From contig NZ_JAGIPR010000012.1 of NCBI RefSeq assembly GCF_017877355.1, positions 1 through 64,000 on the forward strand: a stretch of DNA of 64,000 nt. The letters are read 5' to 3'. The notes beneath the pieces were generated by a model. The model did no database searches. It had not been told where the DNA came from and was given only the letters and a program-made list of their open reading frames with translations. This stretch comes from Chryseobacterium jejuense (GTDB taxonomy: Bacteria > Bacteroidota > Bacteroidia > Flavobacteriales > Weeksellaceae). Both the position numbers and the translations under genes were made by a program. Shown one piece after another: positions 35,338 through 43,446 of this stretch. How positions within the stretch are numbered: the stretch's first letter is position 1; the number at the start of each line of letters is the position of its first letter.

Positions 35338-36684
35338 CTATGCTTTTGCTAAAAAATTTTGGTAGGAAGATTGCACAGAAACTGTGCCATCTGACAGGAT
35401 TTTTTCTAAATTTAGAAATTCGATTTTATTTACAGATGCAGGATCAAAGTCTTTCTGGACTCTCACATAGTTTTCTGTGAAGCCAAACATTTTTCCATCC
35501 TTATTTTCGTGCTCCCAAAGTACAGGAAGCGTTTTTCCAAGTTGAGTCTGATAAAATGCCATTTTTTTCTTTTCAGAAAGAATTCTCAGCATTTTATTAC
35601 GTTTTTTTCTTTCAGCTACCGGAACTACCCCTTCCATTGCAGCGGCCTCTGTATTTTCTCTTTCAGAATAAGTAAATACATGAAGGTAAGTGATTGGAAG
35701 TTCATTAAGGAAATTATAGGTTTCCAGGAATGTTTCTTCTGTTTCTCCGGGGAACCCTACAATAACGTCCACACCGATAGCAGCATCAGGCATTACCTCT
35801 CGGATTTTTTTTACCCTGTCATTGTAAAGTTTAGTCAGGTAACGGCGTTTCATTTTTTTCAATAAATCATCGCTTCCTGATTGTAGTGGAATATGAAAGT
35901 GAGGAACAAAGCTTCTGCTTTTAGAAACCAGTTCAATACTTTCATCCTTTAAAAGATTAGGTTCAATGGAAGAAATACGGATTCTTTCAATCCCTTCTAC
36001 TTTATCAAGTTCTGAAATAAGATCCAGGAATGTATGCTCATGTCGTTTGTTTCCAAACTCACCTTTACCGTAATCACCGATGTTTACTCCGGTAAGAACA
36101 ATTTCTTTGATATCTTTTGCTGCAATTTCTGAAGCATTTCTAAGAACATTTTCGATGGTATCTGAACGAGAAATCCCTCTTGCCAATGGAATGGTACAGT
36201 AAGTACATTTATAATCACATCCGTCCTGAACTTTCAGGAATGCTCTTGTTCTGTCACCAATAGAATAACTTCCGATAAAGAAATCGGTTTCTTCAATCTC
36301 ACATGAATGAACAATTCCCTCGTTGTCTGACTTTTCTAAATCATCAAGGTAGCTTAGAATATTAAACTTTTCTTTAGCTCCTAACACAAGATCTACTCCT
36401 TCAATCTGTGAAATTTCCTCAGGTTTCAACTGTGCATAACATCCAACAATAACCACCAGCCCATCCGGATTGGCTTTCATTGCTCTTTTTACGTGAAGCT
36501 TACACTCACGGTCAGCGTTTTCAGTAACTGAACATGTGTTAATTACATAAACGTTGGCCTTCTCATCAAAGCTCACCTTATCATAACCTGCATCTGTTAA
36601 TTGACGGGCAATAGTAGATGTTTCTGCAAAATTTAATTTGCAGCCAAGTGTATGATACGCGGCAGTTCTTTGAAAAGTAGACAT
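35338..36684 (-). CDS. mtaB: tRNA (N6-threonylcarbamoyladenosine-C2)-methylthiotransferase MtaB
   Basis: 448 residues of the MiaB-like methylthiotransferase family. The UPF0004 domain (Cys residues in 'LGCKLN', 'NTCSV', 'VGCYAQ') is followed by the radical-SAM motif 'CDYKCTYCTIP' and a C-terminal TRAM-like part. It adds methylthio to t6A37 in ANN-decoding tRNAs with SAM and two Fe-S clusters. Cytoplasmic single gene; a good promoter lies directly upstream. Confidence 0.92.
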   Translation of the reverse strand: MSTFQRTAAYHTLGCKLNFAETSTIARQLTDAGYDKVSFDEKANVYVINTCSVTENADRECKLHVKRAMKANPDGLVVIVGCYAQLKPEEISQIEGVDLVLGAKEKFNILSYLDDLEKSDNEGIVHSCEIEETDFFIGSYSIGDRTRAFLKVQDGCDYKCTYCTIPLARGISRSDTIENVLRNASEIAAKDIKEIVLTGVNIGDYGKGEFGNKRHEHTFLDLISELDKVEGIERIRISSIEPNLLKDESIELVSKSRSFVPHFHIPLQSGSDDLLKKMKRRYLTKLYNDRVKKIREVMPDAAIGVDVIVGFPGETEETFLETYNFLNELPITYLHVFTYSERENTEAAAMEGVVPVAERKKRNKMLRILSEKKKMAFYQTQLGKTLPVLWEHENKDGKMFGFTENYVRVQKDFDPASVNKIEFLNLEKILSDGTVSVQSSYQNFLAKA

Positions 36685-36709
36685 GTGTTACTTCTGAATT
36701 TTATGGGTG

Positions 36710-36737
36710 CAAAGATAGTAATTTTAATAATAATCCA
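36710..36737 (-). promoter_or_regulatory. Bacteroidota-type promoter of mtaB
   Basis: On the minus strand TTG, 17 bases, TATCTTTG; the predicted transcription start is about 20 bases before the start codon. Confidence 0.6.
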
Positions 36738-36750
36738 AGATTGATTCAAT

Positions 36751-37341
36751 CTATTGTTTATATTCGTTCCTTACTTCAGGGCTGTTTTGAAAACATACGG
36801 GTGATGAGTTCCCTTCCAGTTCTTCTCTGGAAAATTTGTTTTTCATTTCAGTATTAAACTCCTGAGATTTGTTTCTGGCAATAGACAATGTTTTCCAATC
36901 TTCATTTTTAATCATTTTAGCAATATAAACAATCTGCCCGATATGATATGGATAATGAGCAAGTTGTCTTAAAACAGCATCAATAACAGGGTGCGCCTCT
37001 CCCCTTATATAAATTGTAGAATAAAGATTTTCTTCATTGATGTGATCTAAAGCTTCAAAAAAACATTTCCATCCTTTTTCCCAGAATTCAAGAACCTCAT
37101 CTTTGGATTTAAAAGTATTCACAAATTCTTCATCACGGTGACGCCATGATTTTTCTCCGTCTTCAGTAAGAAAATTAGTCCATCTTGACAGCATATTTCC
37201 CGCAATATGGTGTACTATGACTGCAATGGAATTGCTTTCTTCATTATACTGCCAGAAAATCTGTTCATCTGATAACTGGCTAAATGATTTATCTCCAAGG
37301 GATTTATAATATTCAAAGCGTTTTACAAACAGGTCTTTCAT
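36751..37341 (-). CDS. DUF1572 / DinB-like protein
   Basis: 196 residues from MKDLFVKRF; a start 12 codons upstream is possible but less likely. It is helical with the DinB-like metal-site pattern: 'SIAVIVHHIAGNMLSRW', 'HRDEEFV' and 'LRQLAHYPYHIGQIVYIAK', where three His could bind a metal. DinB-fold proteins include thiol-dependent S-transferases (the bacillithiol BstA type), but the substrate here is unknown. It is cytoplasmic and lies 95 bases after a T9SS cargo gene, behind a terminator. Confidence 0.8.
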   Translation of the reverse strand: MKDLFVKRFEYYKSLGDKSFSQLSDEQIFWQYNEESNSIAVIVHHIAGNMLSRWTNFLTEDGEKSWRHRDEEFVNTFKSKDEVLEFWEKGWKCFFEALDHINEENLYSTIYIRGEAHPVIDAVLRQLAHYPYHIGQIVYIAKMIKNEDWKTLSIARNKSQEFNTEMKNKFSREELEGNSSPVCFQNSPEVRNEYKQ

Positions 37342-37380
37342 TCTTTTTATTTTGATAACTAATGTAAAAAAAATCAAATA

Positions 37381-37409
37381 AAAAAACCACCTCTTCCGAA
37401 GTGGTTTTA
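37381..37409 (-). terminator. Terminator after the T9SS type B gene
   Basis: An AAAACCAC...GTGGTTTT stem with one mismatch, then seven T residues on the minus strand, 30 bases past the stop. Confidence 0.7.
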
Positions 37410-37436
37410 TCTATGCTATTTATTTACATTATATCA

Positions 37437-39536
37437 TTATTCCCGATTTTTAACCAATACCCAACCGATAAATTTAACAGGGGTATTCTTGGTATTATTT
37501 TCATTCCATAAGATAGAATACCAATAAGTTCCCGTAGGCACTCTTCTTCCGCTCACCGTTCCGTCCCACCTATAGCCGTTAAGTTTATCAGCCTGATGAA
37601 TCTTGGTTCCATATCTGTCAAAAATATTAATCACAAGATTTTGTTTACCGGATAATGCGGAATAATCAATCACATCATTCACACCGTCAGCATTGGGGGT
37701 GATAACATTAACCAGATTGGGAACAACAGTTTCAACTTTTATAGGAGTACAATTATAATCATCTTTCACATAGATCTTATATTCTCCTCTTGGAAGATTG
37801 GTGAAAACATTGGAATCCTGCCAGGTAATATTGTCCAACGAATATTTATAAGGTGGTGTACCTCCTATTACAGATACTGTTATCGTATTATTGCCCACCT
37901 CAATATCGGAAATAACAGGCAGCTCAGATGGTATTACCTTTACTGTCTGCATAGTATAACAATCTCCGGTTTTGAGTTTCACCCAATACACACCAACACC
38001 AACAGTAACAGTTTGAGTAGTTGCACCAGTACTCCACTGATAGCTTTTGAACCCAGGCCCGGCATCCAAAGTGGTTTTACTTTCCATACATATCGTTTTA
38101 TCTTTAAGTACAGCAGAATATTTTGGCGGGGTTACTACTAAAGTAACTTTAACAACAGCATAACATCCTCTACCATTGGTAACTCTAACATATACCACTC
38201 CATTAGGAGCAATATAAGTCATTGGATTCAGAATTTCATTGGTTTGGTTGATAGCATCTGCTTCAGATGGATAGTATTTTTTAGTATTGTCCGGAGTTGT
38301 TACCGGAGCGTTTGCAAGATTAAAAGATCCGGTACTCGGATTGGATTCTAAGAAGCATTCTGTAAGTGTAGCCTCATAAACAACAACAATGGGATGAAAT
38401 GTTAAAGTAATCTTTGCTATTCCGCTACATCCATATTCGGAAGTTACTTTTACATAAATAGTTCCTTCTGCAGAAGTAAATGCTGTAGGATTGATAATTT
38501 CATTAATTCCAGCATTAAGATCAAACATGCTGTTATAGTATTTTTTAGAAACATTTGTTGATGCTGTAAGGTCTGCTAATGTGAGATCAAAAAGAGCTGT
38601 CCCTGCATTGTTATTGTTACATCCTATTAATGTGGCATCTTTTACAGCAATAGTCCCATCCTTAAATTTAAACGTACCCGTCTGTTTACATTTATTAAGA
38701 GGACTGTTCGGATTAGTTGGATCAGTGTAACTTATACTATAATAATAAACAGTTGTAGTATTTACTGATAAAGGAGTTGTAATAGGGTTATTCACTGTTA
38801 ATGCATCGTTAGCACTGGTATGATAACTTACGCTAAAACCAGGATTTCCATTAACAATACCTGCGGATAACGTTGTAAAATCAAATATAACGGGGTTTCC
38901 ACAGATAATAACTTCTCTTGGATCAGCAGGATTAGCTGCTGGAATTCCCGGTGGTATAAAAGGGTTAGGCTGAATAGCAGGATCTGTGAACGGAGATGCC
39001 AACGCAGCTGTTCCACCCCATGTTAAAGAGAAAGGAGCTGTTGTACTGCTCGTACTGCTCACCCAGTTATCAATAAATAAATAGTAAGTTTCTCCTGGTA
39101 AAACATCCAAATATCGGCAATAAGGAGTTGTTGATCCTCCAGCCGCATTTGTAATGGTGCTTGTCATGTTTAATCCAGTTGCCGCACCTACTCCAACAAC
39201 TGTTGCAGCATTACAACGTATGGCAGATCCCAGGCTTCCGCAGTTTACGTTAGGTCCAAAGATAGCCCAGTCATAATCCGCATCCTGATTATTGGGCACC
39301 AAATTAAATGTCAAAGTACCTCCTGTGGCAATCGTAATTTTATACCAGATAGAATTATGTTCTCCAGATGTATCTATACAGGTTCCGGAGTTTACCATTT
39401 CTTTGATATTACCATACCCTGAAGGACTGTAAGTAAGGTTCGAATTTCCACAAACAGCCAGCGCCGTAGCACAATCTTGCTGAGAGTATAAGAAATGGGA
39501 AATATATAAAAAGGTAAATAGTAAAATTTTTCTCAT
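37437..39536 (-). CDS. Secreted T9SS type B sorting-domain protein
   Basis: 699 residues from MRKILLFTFLYIS; an ATG 17 codons upstream sits at the predicted transcription start (-7 element at 39595) and is rejected. After the signal peptide come a PPC-like beta domain ('NSIWYKITIATGGTLTFNLVPN') and several Ig/SprB-like repeats with the pattern 'KKYYNS..DLNAGINEI.NPT.F.S..G.IYVKV...GC', then 'GPGFKSYQWSTGATTQTV'. The last 85 residues are the gliding-motility-type (type B) T9SS domain: 'NVITPNADGVNDVIDY', 'IFDRYGTKIHQ', 'WDGTVSGRRVPTGTYWYS'. Likely a large surface protein or adhesin. Confidence 0.88.
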   Translation of the reverse strand: MRKILLFTFLYISHFLYSQQDCATALAVCGNSNLTYSPSGYGNIKEMVNSGTCIDTSGEHNSIWYKITIATGGTLTFNLVPNNQDADYDWAIFGPNVNCGSLGSAIRCNAATVVGVGAATGLNMTSTITNAAGGSTTPYCRYLDVLPGETYYLFIDNWVSSTSSTTAPFSLTWGGTAALASPFTDPAIQPNPFIPPGIPAANPADPREVIICGNPVIFDFTTLSAGIVNGNPGFSVSYHTSANDALTVNNPITTPLSVNTTTVYYYSISYTDPTNPNSPLNKCKQTGTFKFKDGTIAVKDATLIGCNNNNAGTALFDLTLADLTASTNVSKKYYNSMFDLNAGINEIINPTAFTSAEGTIYVKVTSEYGCSGIAKITLTFHPIVVVYEATLTECFLESNPSTGSFNLANAPVTTPDNTKKYYPSEADAINQTNEILNPMTYIAPNGVVYVRVTNGRGCYAVVKVTLVVTPPKYSAVLKDKTICMESKTTLDAGPGFKSYQWSTGATTQTVTVGVGVYWVKLKTGDCYTMQTVKVIPSELPVISDIEVGNNTITVSVIGGTPPYKYSLDNITWQDSNVFTNLPRGEYKIYVKDDYNCTPIKVETVVPNLVNVITPNADGVNDVIDYSALSGKQNLVINIFDRYGTKIHQADKLNGYRWDGTVSGRRVPTGTYWYSILWNENNTKNTPVKFIGWVLVKNRE

Positions 39537-39594
39537 AGATATATTTGTTTTTATGGTTAAGTCGTTTTGGGTCAGATTAATATCCAACGTATAC

Positions 39595-39602
39595 CAAATA
39601 TA
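39595..39602 (-). promoter_or_regulatory. -7 element TATATTTG of the T9SS type B gene
   Basis: A perfect TAnnTTTG with a TTG 15 bases further upstream; transcription would begin about 50 bases before the chosen start. Confidence 0.45.
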
Positions 39603-39696
39603 CCTATTATTTAATTACAAATAATAAAAAGCAGTATTTTATATGATATTTAAAATAAATACCATATTTAATTACAAAGTCAATATTTTTAAACTA

Positions 39697-40494
39697 TTAT
39701 TTTATACTTGTAATATTCCCACAGAGATTTTCGAGATGAAAAATTTTATGGAAAGGGCTTTTCACTTCTTTCAGATGGTCTTTATCCTGAATAAATGTAT
39801 ATCTTGAGGCAATAGAGTTCATATCAGAAACAATAACCAGCCAGCATTCATCCACTGAAGTATCATAATAAGGAAATTTTTCGTTCTTCTTTTCAATAAG
39901 ATCAAGAATTTTATCTGAGCAGAGTTCATCAAAAAGATTCATACTGTACTCGTGGGTGATGAAAACATTTCTACGGTGAAAAGATTTCCTCACACTTTTT
40001 ACACAGCCTATTCCTTTATTTTTTTTAATGCTTTTATAGATATTAATAATATTTTCCGCCTGTTCTTCAAGATTATCAAACTTTATATTCGGGTGGAATT
40101 CTAAAAAATAAACACCACGATATTTCGTAGTGTCTTCCTGTTCTAATAATATTTCTGCCTGACGGAACATTTTATTCAAAGTGCTTTCCACTTTTTTCAT
40201 TTCCAGATGGTTGATAACTTCGGTAAGTTCTATTCCAATTTTTTTGTCGTTTAGTTTTGCGATAAAGTCTGGGCTTTCGCAGGTGAAGTTTTCAAATTTA
40301 ACATCAGGAAAATGGTGCATAAAAGAGTTGAGAAGAAGAATCTCTGATTTTTTTCGGTATTTTTCACGATCATGAAGCGGAGACTCATCTATGGTACGGT
40401 GATACTTTTCTATGGGCTTTTTTTTCAAATGCCGATTCAGGTAATATAAACTCAGATTCTTTATCAGATCTTCATCAGAAAACGTCTTTTTCAT
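39697..40494 (-). CDS. Unknown protein with a PD-(D/E)XK-like core
   Basis: 265 residues, no signal, charged. Near residues 45-95 it reads 'SEILLLNSFMHHFPDVKFENF', 'SPDFI' and 'KKIGIELTEVI'. That spacing (helix with Glu, strand with PD, then ExT) is the core of PD-(D/E)XK nucleases, with Thr in the usual Lys place. The rest has no family mark that I know. It stands alone between a T9SS cargo gene and the divergent phosphorylase gene. It could be a stand-alone restriction-like or repair nuclease, or an inactive relative. Confidence 0.5.
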   Translation of the reverse strand: MKKTFSDEDLIKNLSLYYLNRHLKKKPIEKYHRTIDESPLHDREKYRKKSEILLLNSFMHHFPDVKFENFTCESPDFIAKLNDKKIGIELTEVINHLEMKKVESTLNKMFRQAEILLEQEDTTKYRGVYFLEFHPNIKFDNLEEQAENIINIYKSIKKNKGIGCVKSVRKSFHRRNVFITHEYSMNLFDELCSDKILDLIEKKNEKFPYYDTSVDECWLVIVSDMNSIASRYTFIQDKDHLKEVKSPFHKIFHLENLCGNITSIK

Positions 40495-40663
40495 GTGTGA
40501 TTTTTTTTATTGAATTAAACACATGCAACCATTGGCTTTCACCGTTAAAAGTTTTTGATAATCAAAAAATTACACTCTTAAAGATAAGTAAAAAAACTAT
40601 TCAATGCTTACTTTTTAAATTAATTTATCCATTATTTAACATAGAGTTTATTTTCATTATTAA

Positions 40664-40671
40664 TACCTTTG
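40664..40671 (+). promoter_or_regulatory. -7 element TACCTTTG deciding the phosphorylase start
   Basis: A perfect TAnnTTTG 27 bases before the ATG at 40698. It lies inside the longer open frame that begins at 40497, so the longer start is unlikely. Confidence 0.5.
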
Positions 40672-40697
40672 CCTTTTCAAACACAAACCCACATTCT

Positions 40698-42365
40698 ATG
40701 GATTTTAGGAATTTTAAAATACCTTATAGCATCAATCCCCAATATTCAAAAAAAACCGCCTATTTCTCAATGGAATTTGCCCTTGAGCAGGTGTTGAAAA
40801 TATATTCCGGAGGACTTGGATTCTTGGCAGGATCTCATATGAGAAGTGCTTATAACCTAAAGCAGGATCTTATCGGAATTGGTATTCTCTGGAAATTCGG
40901 ATATTATGATCAGGCAAGAAACCACGATCAGACTCTTCAGCCTATATGGACCCGAAAAATGTACAGCTTTCTTGAAGATACGGGAATAAAATTTCAAATT
41001 GAAATTCATAGTGCTCCTGTTTGGGTAAAGGTATGGTATCTTGATCCTGAAATTTTCAATACAGCACCCATGTTTTTCTTGTCCACAGATGTTCCTGAAA
41101 ACGATCATGTTTCAAAGACTATCTGCCACAAGCTCTATGATGCTAATGAATCTACTAAACTGGCTCAATATATCTTACTTGGAAAAGGTGGTGCTAAATT
41201 ACTGGATGAAATGAACATCGAGAGGGAGGTTTACCATTTAAATGAGGCTCACGGACTTCCGGCAGCATTTTACCTGTTAAGAAAATACAATGGAGACCTG
41301 AATAAGGTTAAAGAAAAACTGGTCTTCACCACCCATACTCCGGAAGAAGCAGGAAATGAAAAACATAATTTCAAATTGTGCTACGATATGACGTATTTCT
41401 CCGGCTATAGCATGGAAGAAGTAAAAGCTATTAGTGGTACAGATGATGACCGTTTCAATCATTCTCTTTGTGCTCTGAAAATGGCAAGAATTGCCAATGG
41501 TGTTTCTCAGCTTCACGGAGTGGTTTCCCGTACCATGTGGAATAAATATCCAGGAATCTGTGAAATCACTTCTATTACCAACGCACAGGAGTTTAAATAT
41601 TGGGCAGACAAGCCACTTTACAATGCGAAAGATGAAAATGATGATACCGTTTTCGATTACCGTAAAAAGCATTTAAAGAAAAAGCTGTTCAGCATTGTTG
41701 CAGACCAAACCGGAAACCTTTTCAATCCTAATGTTTTCACTATTGTATGGGCTAGAAGATTTGCAGGGTATAAGCGTGCGGACCTTCTTTTACATGATAA
41801 AGACAGATTCTATAGACTTCTGAACAACCCAAAATATCCCGTACAGATCATTTGGGCAGGAAAGCCTTATCCAATGGATTATTCAGCAATTTCCACCTTC
41901 AATACTTTGGTGGAGGAAAGTAGAAATCATAAAAATATGGCTGTTCTTACAGGATATGAACTTTCTTTAAGTAAATCATTAAAACAGGGTTCTGATCTTT
42001 GGCTAAACAATCCAAGGGTTCCAAGAGAAGCATCCGGAACTTCAGGAATGACGGCTGCGATGAATGGATCTGTCAACTTATCTACAGATGACGGCTGGAT
42101 CCCGGAATTTGCCAGGCATGGAGAAAATTCTTTTGTTGTTCCAAAGGCAGATTATCTAAATATGAGTATCTACGAACAGGACAATTATGATTTAAATACA
42201 TTATATGAGATCCTTGAAAACGAAATTCTTCCAATGTATTACGATCATCCGGACCAATGGAGAAAAATTCAGCACAATGCCATGAACGATGTAAAAGATC
42301 AGTTCAACAGTGATAGAATGGCAGATGAATATTATAGAATACTTTATAATCAAACAAATAGCTAG
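40698..42365 (+). CDS. Alpha-glucan phosphorylase-like protein (GT35), PLP-lysine replaced
   Basis: 555 residues from MDFRNFKIP. GT35 features in order: 'TAYFSMEFALEQVLKIYSGG', 'LNEAHGLPAAFYLL', 'FTTHTPEEAGNE', 'SITNAQEFKYW', 'VWARRFAGYKRADLLL', 'WAGKPYP' and 'LWLNNPRVPREASGTSGM'. In glycogen phosphorylases the last motif continues with the Lys that carries pyridoxal phosphate; here that residue is Thr452 (codon ACG). The family normally releases glucose-1-phosphate from glycogen. With Thr there, PLP could not be bound as a Schiff base, so activity is in doubt unless the subfamily differs. The short length matches the bacterial/archaeal short form. Confidence 0.85.
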   Translation: MDFRNFKIPYSINPQYSKKTAYFSMEFALEQVLKIYSGGLGFLAGSHMRSAYNLKQDLIGIGILWKFGYYDQARNHDQTLQPIWTRKMYSFLEDTGIKFQIEIHSAPVWVKVWYLDPEIFNTAPMFFLSTDVPENDHVSKTICHKLYDANESTKLAQYILLGKGGAKLLDEMNIEREVYHLNEAHGLPAAFYLLRKYNGDLNKVKEKLVFTTHTPEEAGNEKHNFKLCYDMTYFSGYSMEEVKAISGTDDDRFNHSLCALKMARIANGVSQLHGVVSRTMWNKYPGICEITSITNAQEFKYWADKPLYNAKDENDDTVFDYRKKHLKKKLFSIVADQTGNLFNPNVFTIVWARRFAGYKRADLLLHDKDRFYRLLNNPKYPVQIIWAGKPYPMDYSAISTFNTLVEESRNHKNMAVLTGYELSLSKSLKQGSDLWLNNPRVPREASGTSGMTAAMNGSVNLSTDDGWIPEFARHGENSFVVPKADYLNMSIYEQDNYDLNTLYEILENEILPMYYDHPDQWRKIQHNAMNDVKDQFNSDRMADEYYRILYNQTNS

Positions 42366-42393
42366 CTTCTATTTGCTTTACCTTATAAAAATG

Positions 42394-42417
42394 CCCGGAA
42401 ATTTTCCGGGTATTTTG
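42394..42417 (+). terminator. Weak terminator after the phosphorylase gene
   Basis: CCCGGAA-ATT-TTCCGGG followed by TATTTTG; convergent with the DUF6496 gene. Confidence 0.6.
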
Positions 42418-42425
42418 TATTGAAA

Positions 42426-42614
42426 TTATTTACTTTTCTTTTTCGGTGGCACTTTCAGGCCTTCTTCTCTTGCTTCAGAAATACCAATAGCTATGGCTTG
42501 TTTTCTGTTTGTCACTTTTTTCCCGGAAGAAGACTTCAATTTTCCTTCCTTGAATTCGTGCATTACTTTTCCTACTTTGTCCTGAGCTTTATCTGAATAT
42601 TTGGTTTTGCTCAT
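42426..42614 (-). CDS. DUF6496 small basic protein
   Basis: 62 residues, very Lys-rich. The pattern 'KVMHEFKEGKLKSSSGKKVTNRKQAIAIGISEAREEG' and a 'PPKKKSK' tail is the mark of DUF6496, found in many bacteria. Its function is not known; the charge suggests nucleic-acid binding. It follows the next gene on the same strand by 11 bases, so the two probably form a pair. Confidence 0.85.
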   Translation of the reverse strand: MSKTKYSDKAQDKVGKVMHEFKEGKLKSSSGKKVTNRKQAIAIGISEAREEGLKVPPKKKSK

Positions 42615-42625
42615 GATAAGAATTT

Positions 42626-43099
42626 TTAAGATTTTGGCAGGGATACCCCTAGTTCATAAACTCTGGCATGTTTCAAATACTTTGAACGTTCTCTTGATGT
42701 TACCGATTGAAAATGATCATTTTTGAGCACAATAATCGGGTCTTCTATATTTTCGATCTCAAAATTGGCAAAATACCTTTCATCCGGACTTGTTTTGTCA
42801 TTATCTGCTTTAATTTTCTGCAGTTCGTCTGCATATTTTCTAAATCCGGGATCAGATGAATGGATAAATTTATACTCATCGCCTGCATACACATAGTAAT
42901 GAAGTTTTTTCTCTATCAAACCAGCTTCATCTATAATTTCTGGGTTATCGTTTCCGTCTTTAAACATCACTTCCACTAATATTCCCCCTTTTTTGCTGGC
43001 GCATTGCTGAGCGTCTTCAAAGCTTGAAAAACCTGTATAAACAATTTGGTCGTTTAATACATAACGGTTCAGTTTCTGGTTGTATGCATTCGTTTCCAT
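42626..43099 (-). CDS. Unknown 157-residue cytoplasmic protein
   Basis: No signal peptide or membrane helix. The start 'METNAYNQKLNRYVLNDQIVYTGFSSFEDAQQCA' suggests a small mixed alpha/beta fold; the rest is charged with no known motif. It is probably co-transcribed with the DUF6496 gene. I do not recognise a family. Confidence 0.6.
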   Translation of the reverse strand: METNAYNQKLNRYVLNDQIVYTGFSSFEDAQQCASKKGGILVEVMFKDGNDNPEIIDEAGLIEKKLHYYVYAGDEYKFIHSSDPGFRKYADELQKIKADNDKTSPDERYFANFEIENIEDPIIVLKNDHFQSVTSRERSKYLKHARVYELGVSLPKS

Positions 43100-43119
43100 A
43101 ATTATTCTTTTTGATTTGA

Positions 43120-43148
43120 TTGGTAGTTATATACATTCAATTCTTTTG
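43120..43148 (+). promoter_or_regulatory. Candidate promoter of the double-glycine peptide
   Basis: TTG, 18 bases, then TTCTTTTG, one mismatch from TAnnTTTG. Transcription would start near 43155, upstream of the leader peptide. Confidence 0.4.
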
Positions 43149-43223
43149 CCAAATTGCCTTTTTTTTGAAAATTTCGTCATCAGATGTTTTTTTACCCTAA
43201 ATGTCCAATCAACAATATATACC

Positions 43224-43423
43224 ATGAAAAATTAAAAAAAATTCCAAGAGTGCAATTAAAAGAAGTACAAGGAGGTGTTTTACCGGGAATGAGAAGATGT
43301 GTAGACGGGCAAATATGTAAACTTAGAATCTGGTGGATTGGAGGACTGGAAGAAATTTCATGTAAATCAGGACACTTCATCCTGATTTTTGTTTTATATG
43401 GTTATGTAAGTAAGATTCATTAA
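43224..43423 (+). pseudogene. Double-glycine leader, bacteriocin-like peptide with a frameshifted start
   Basis: The segment 'KLKKIPRVQLKEVQGG' is a classic double-glycine leader of the Bacteroidota bacteriocin-like peptides, which usually begin MKNLKK. The expected ATG AAA AAT is present at 43224, but one T is missing in the next codon, so that frame stops at once. With one T added it would read MKNLKKIPRVQLKEVQGG, then 'VLPGMRRCVDGQICKL...' with Cys residues. A longer in-frame ATG exists at 43184. The downstream frame also runs through a terminator hairpin, so the true stop may be lost as well. Either a decayed gene, a sequencing error, or use of the upstream start. Confidence 0.55.
43364..43390 (+). 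terminator. Terminator after the leader-peptide gene
   Basis: AAATCAGGA-CACTTCA-TCCTGATTT with a T run. It lies inside the open frame of the peptide, which supports a shorter original gene. Confidence 0.75.
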
Positions 43424-43428
43424 ATTTG
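43421..43428 (+). promoter_or_regulatory. -7 element TAAATTTG of the S9 peptidase gene
   Basis: A perfect TAnnTTTG 19 bases before the ATG at 43447; it rules out the in-frame ATG at 43426, which overlaps it. Confidence 0.5.
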
Positions 43429-43446
43429 GAAGCATTAAAATTAGAA

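Noticed and set aside
40497..40697. N-terminal extension of the phosphorylase gene
   Set aside because: The extra 67 residues have no family match, and a perfect -7 element lies within them; the GT35 domain begins right after the ATG at 40698.
43192..43380. Minus-strand frame opposite the leader peptide
   Set aside because: It is a shadow of the plus-strand peptide, with no promoter and no recognisable domain.
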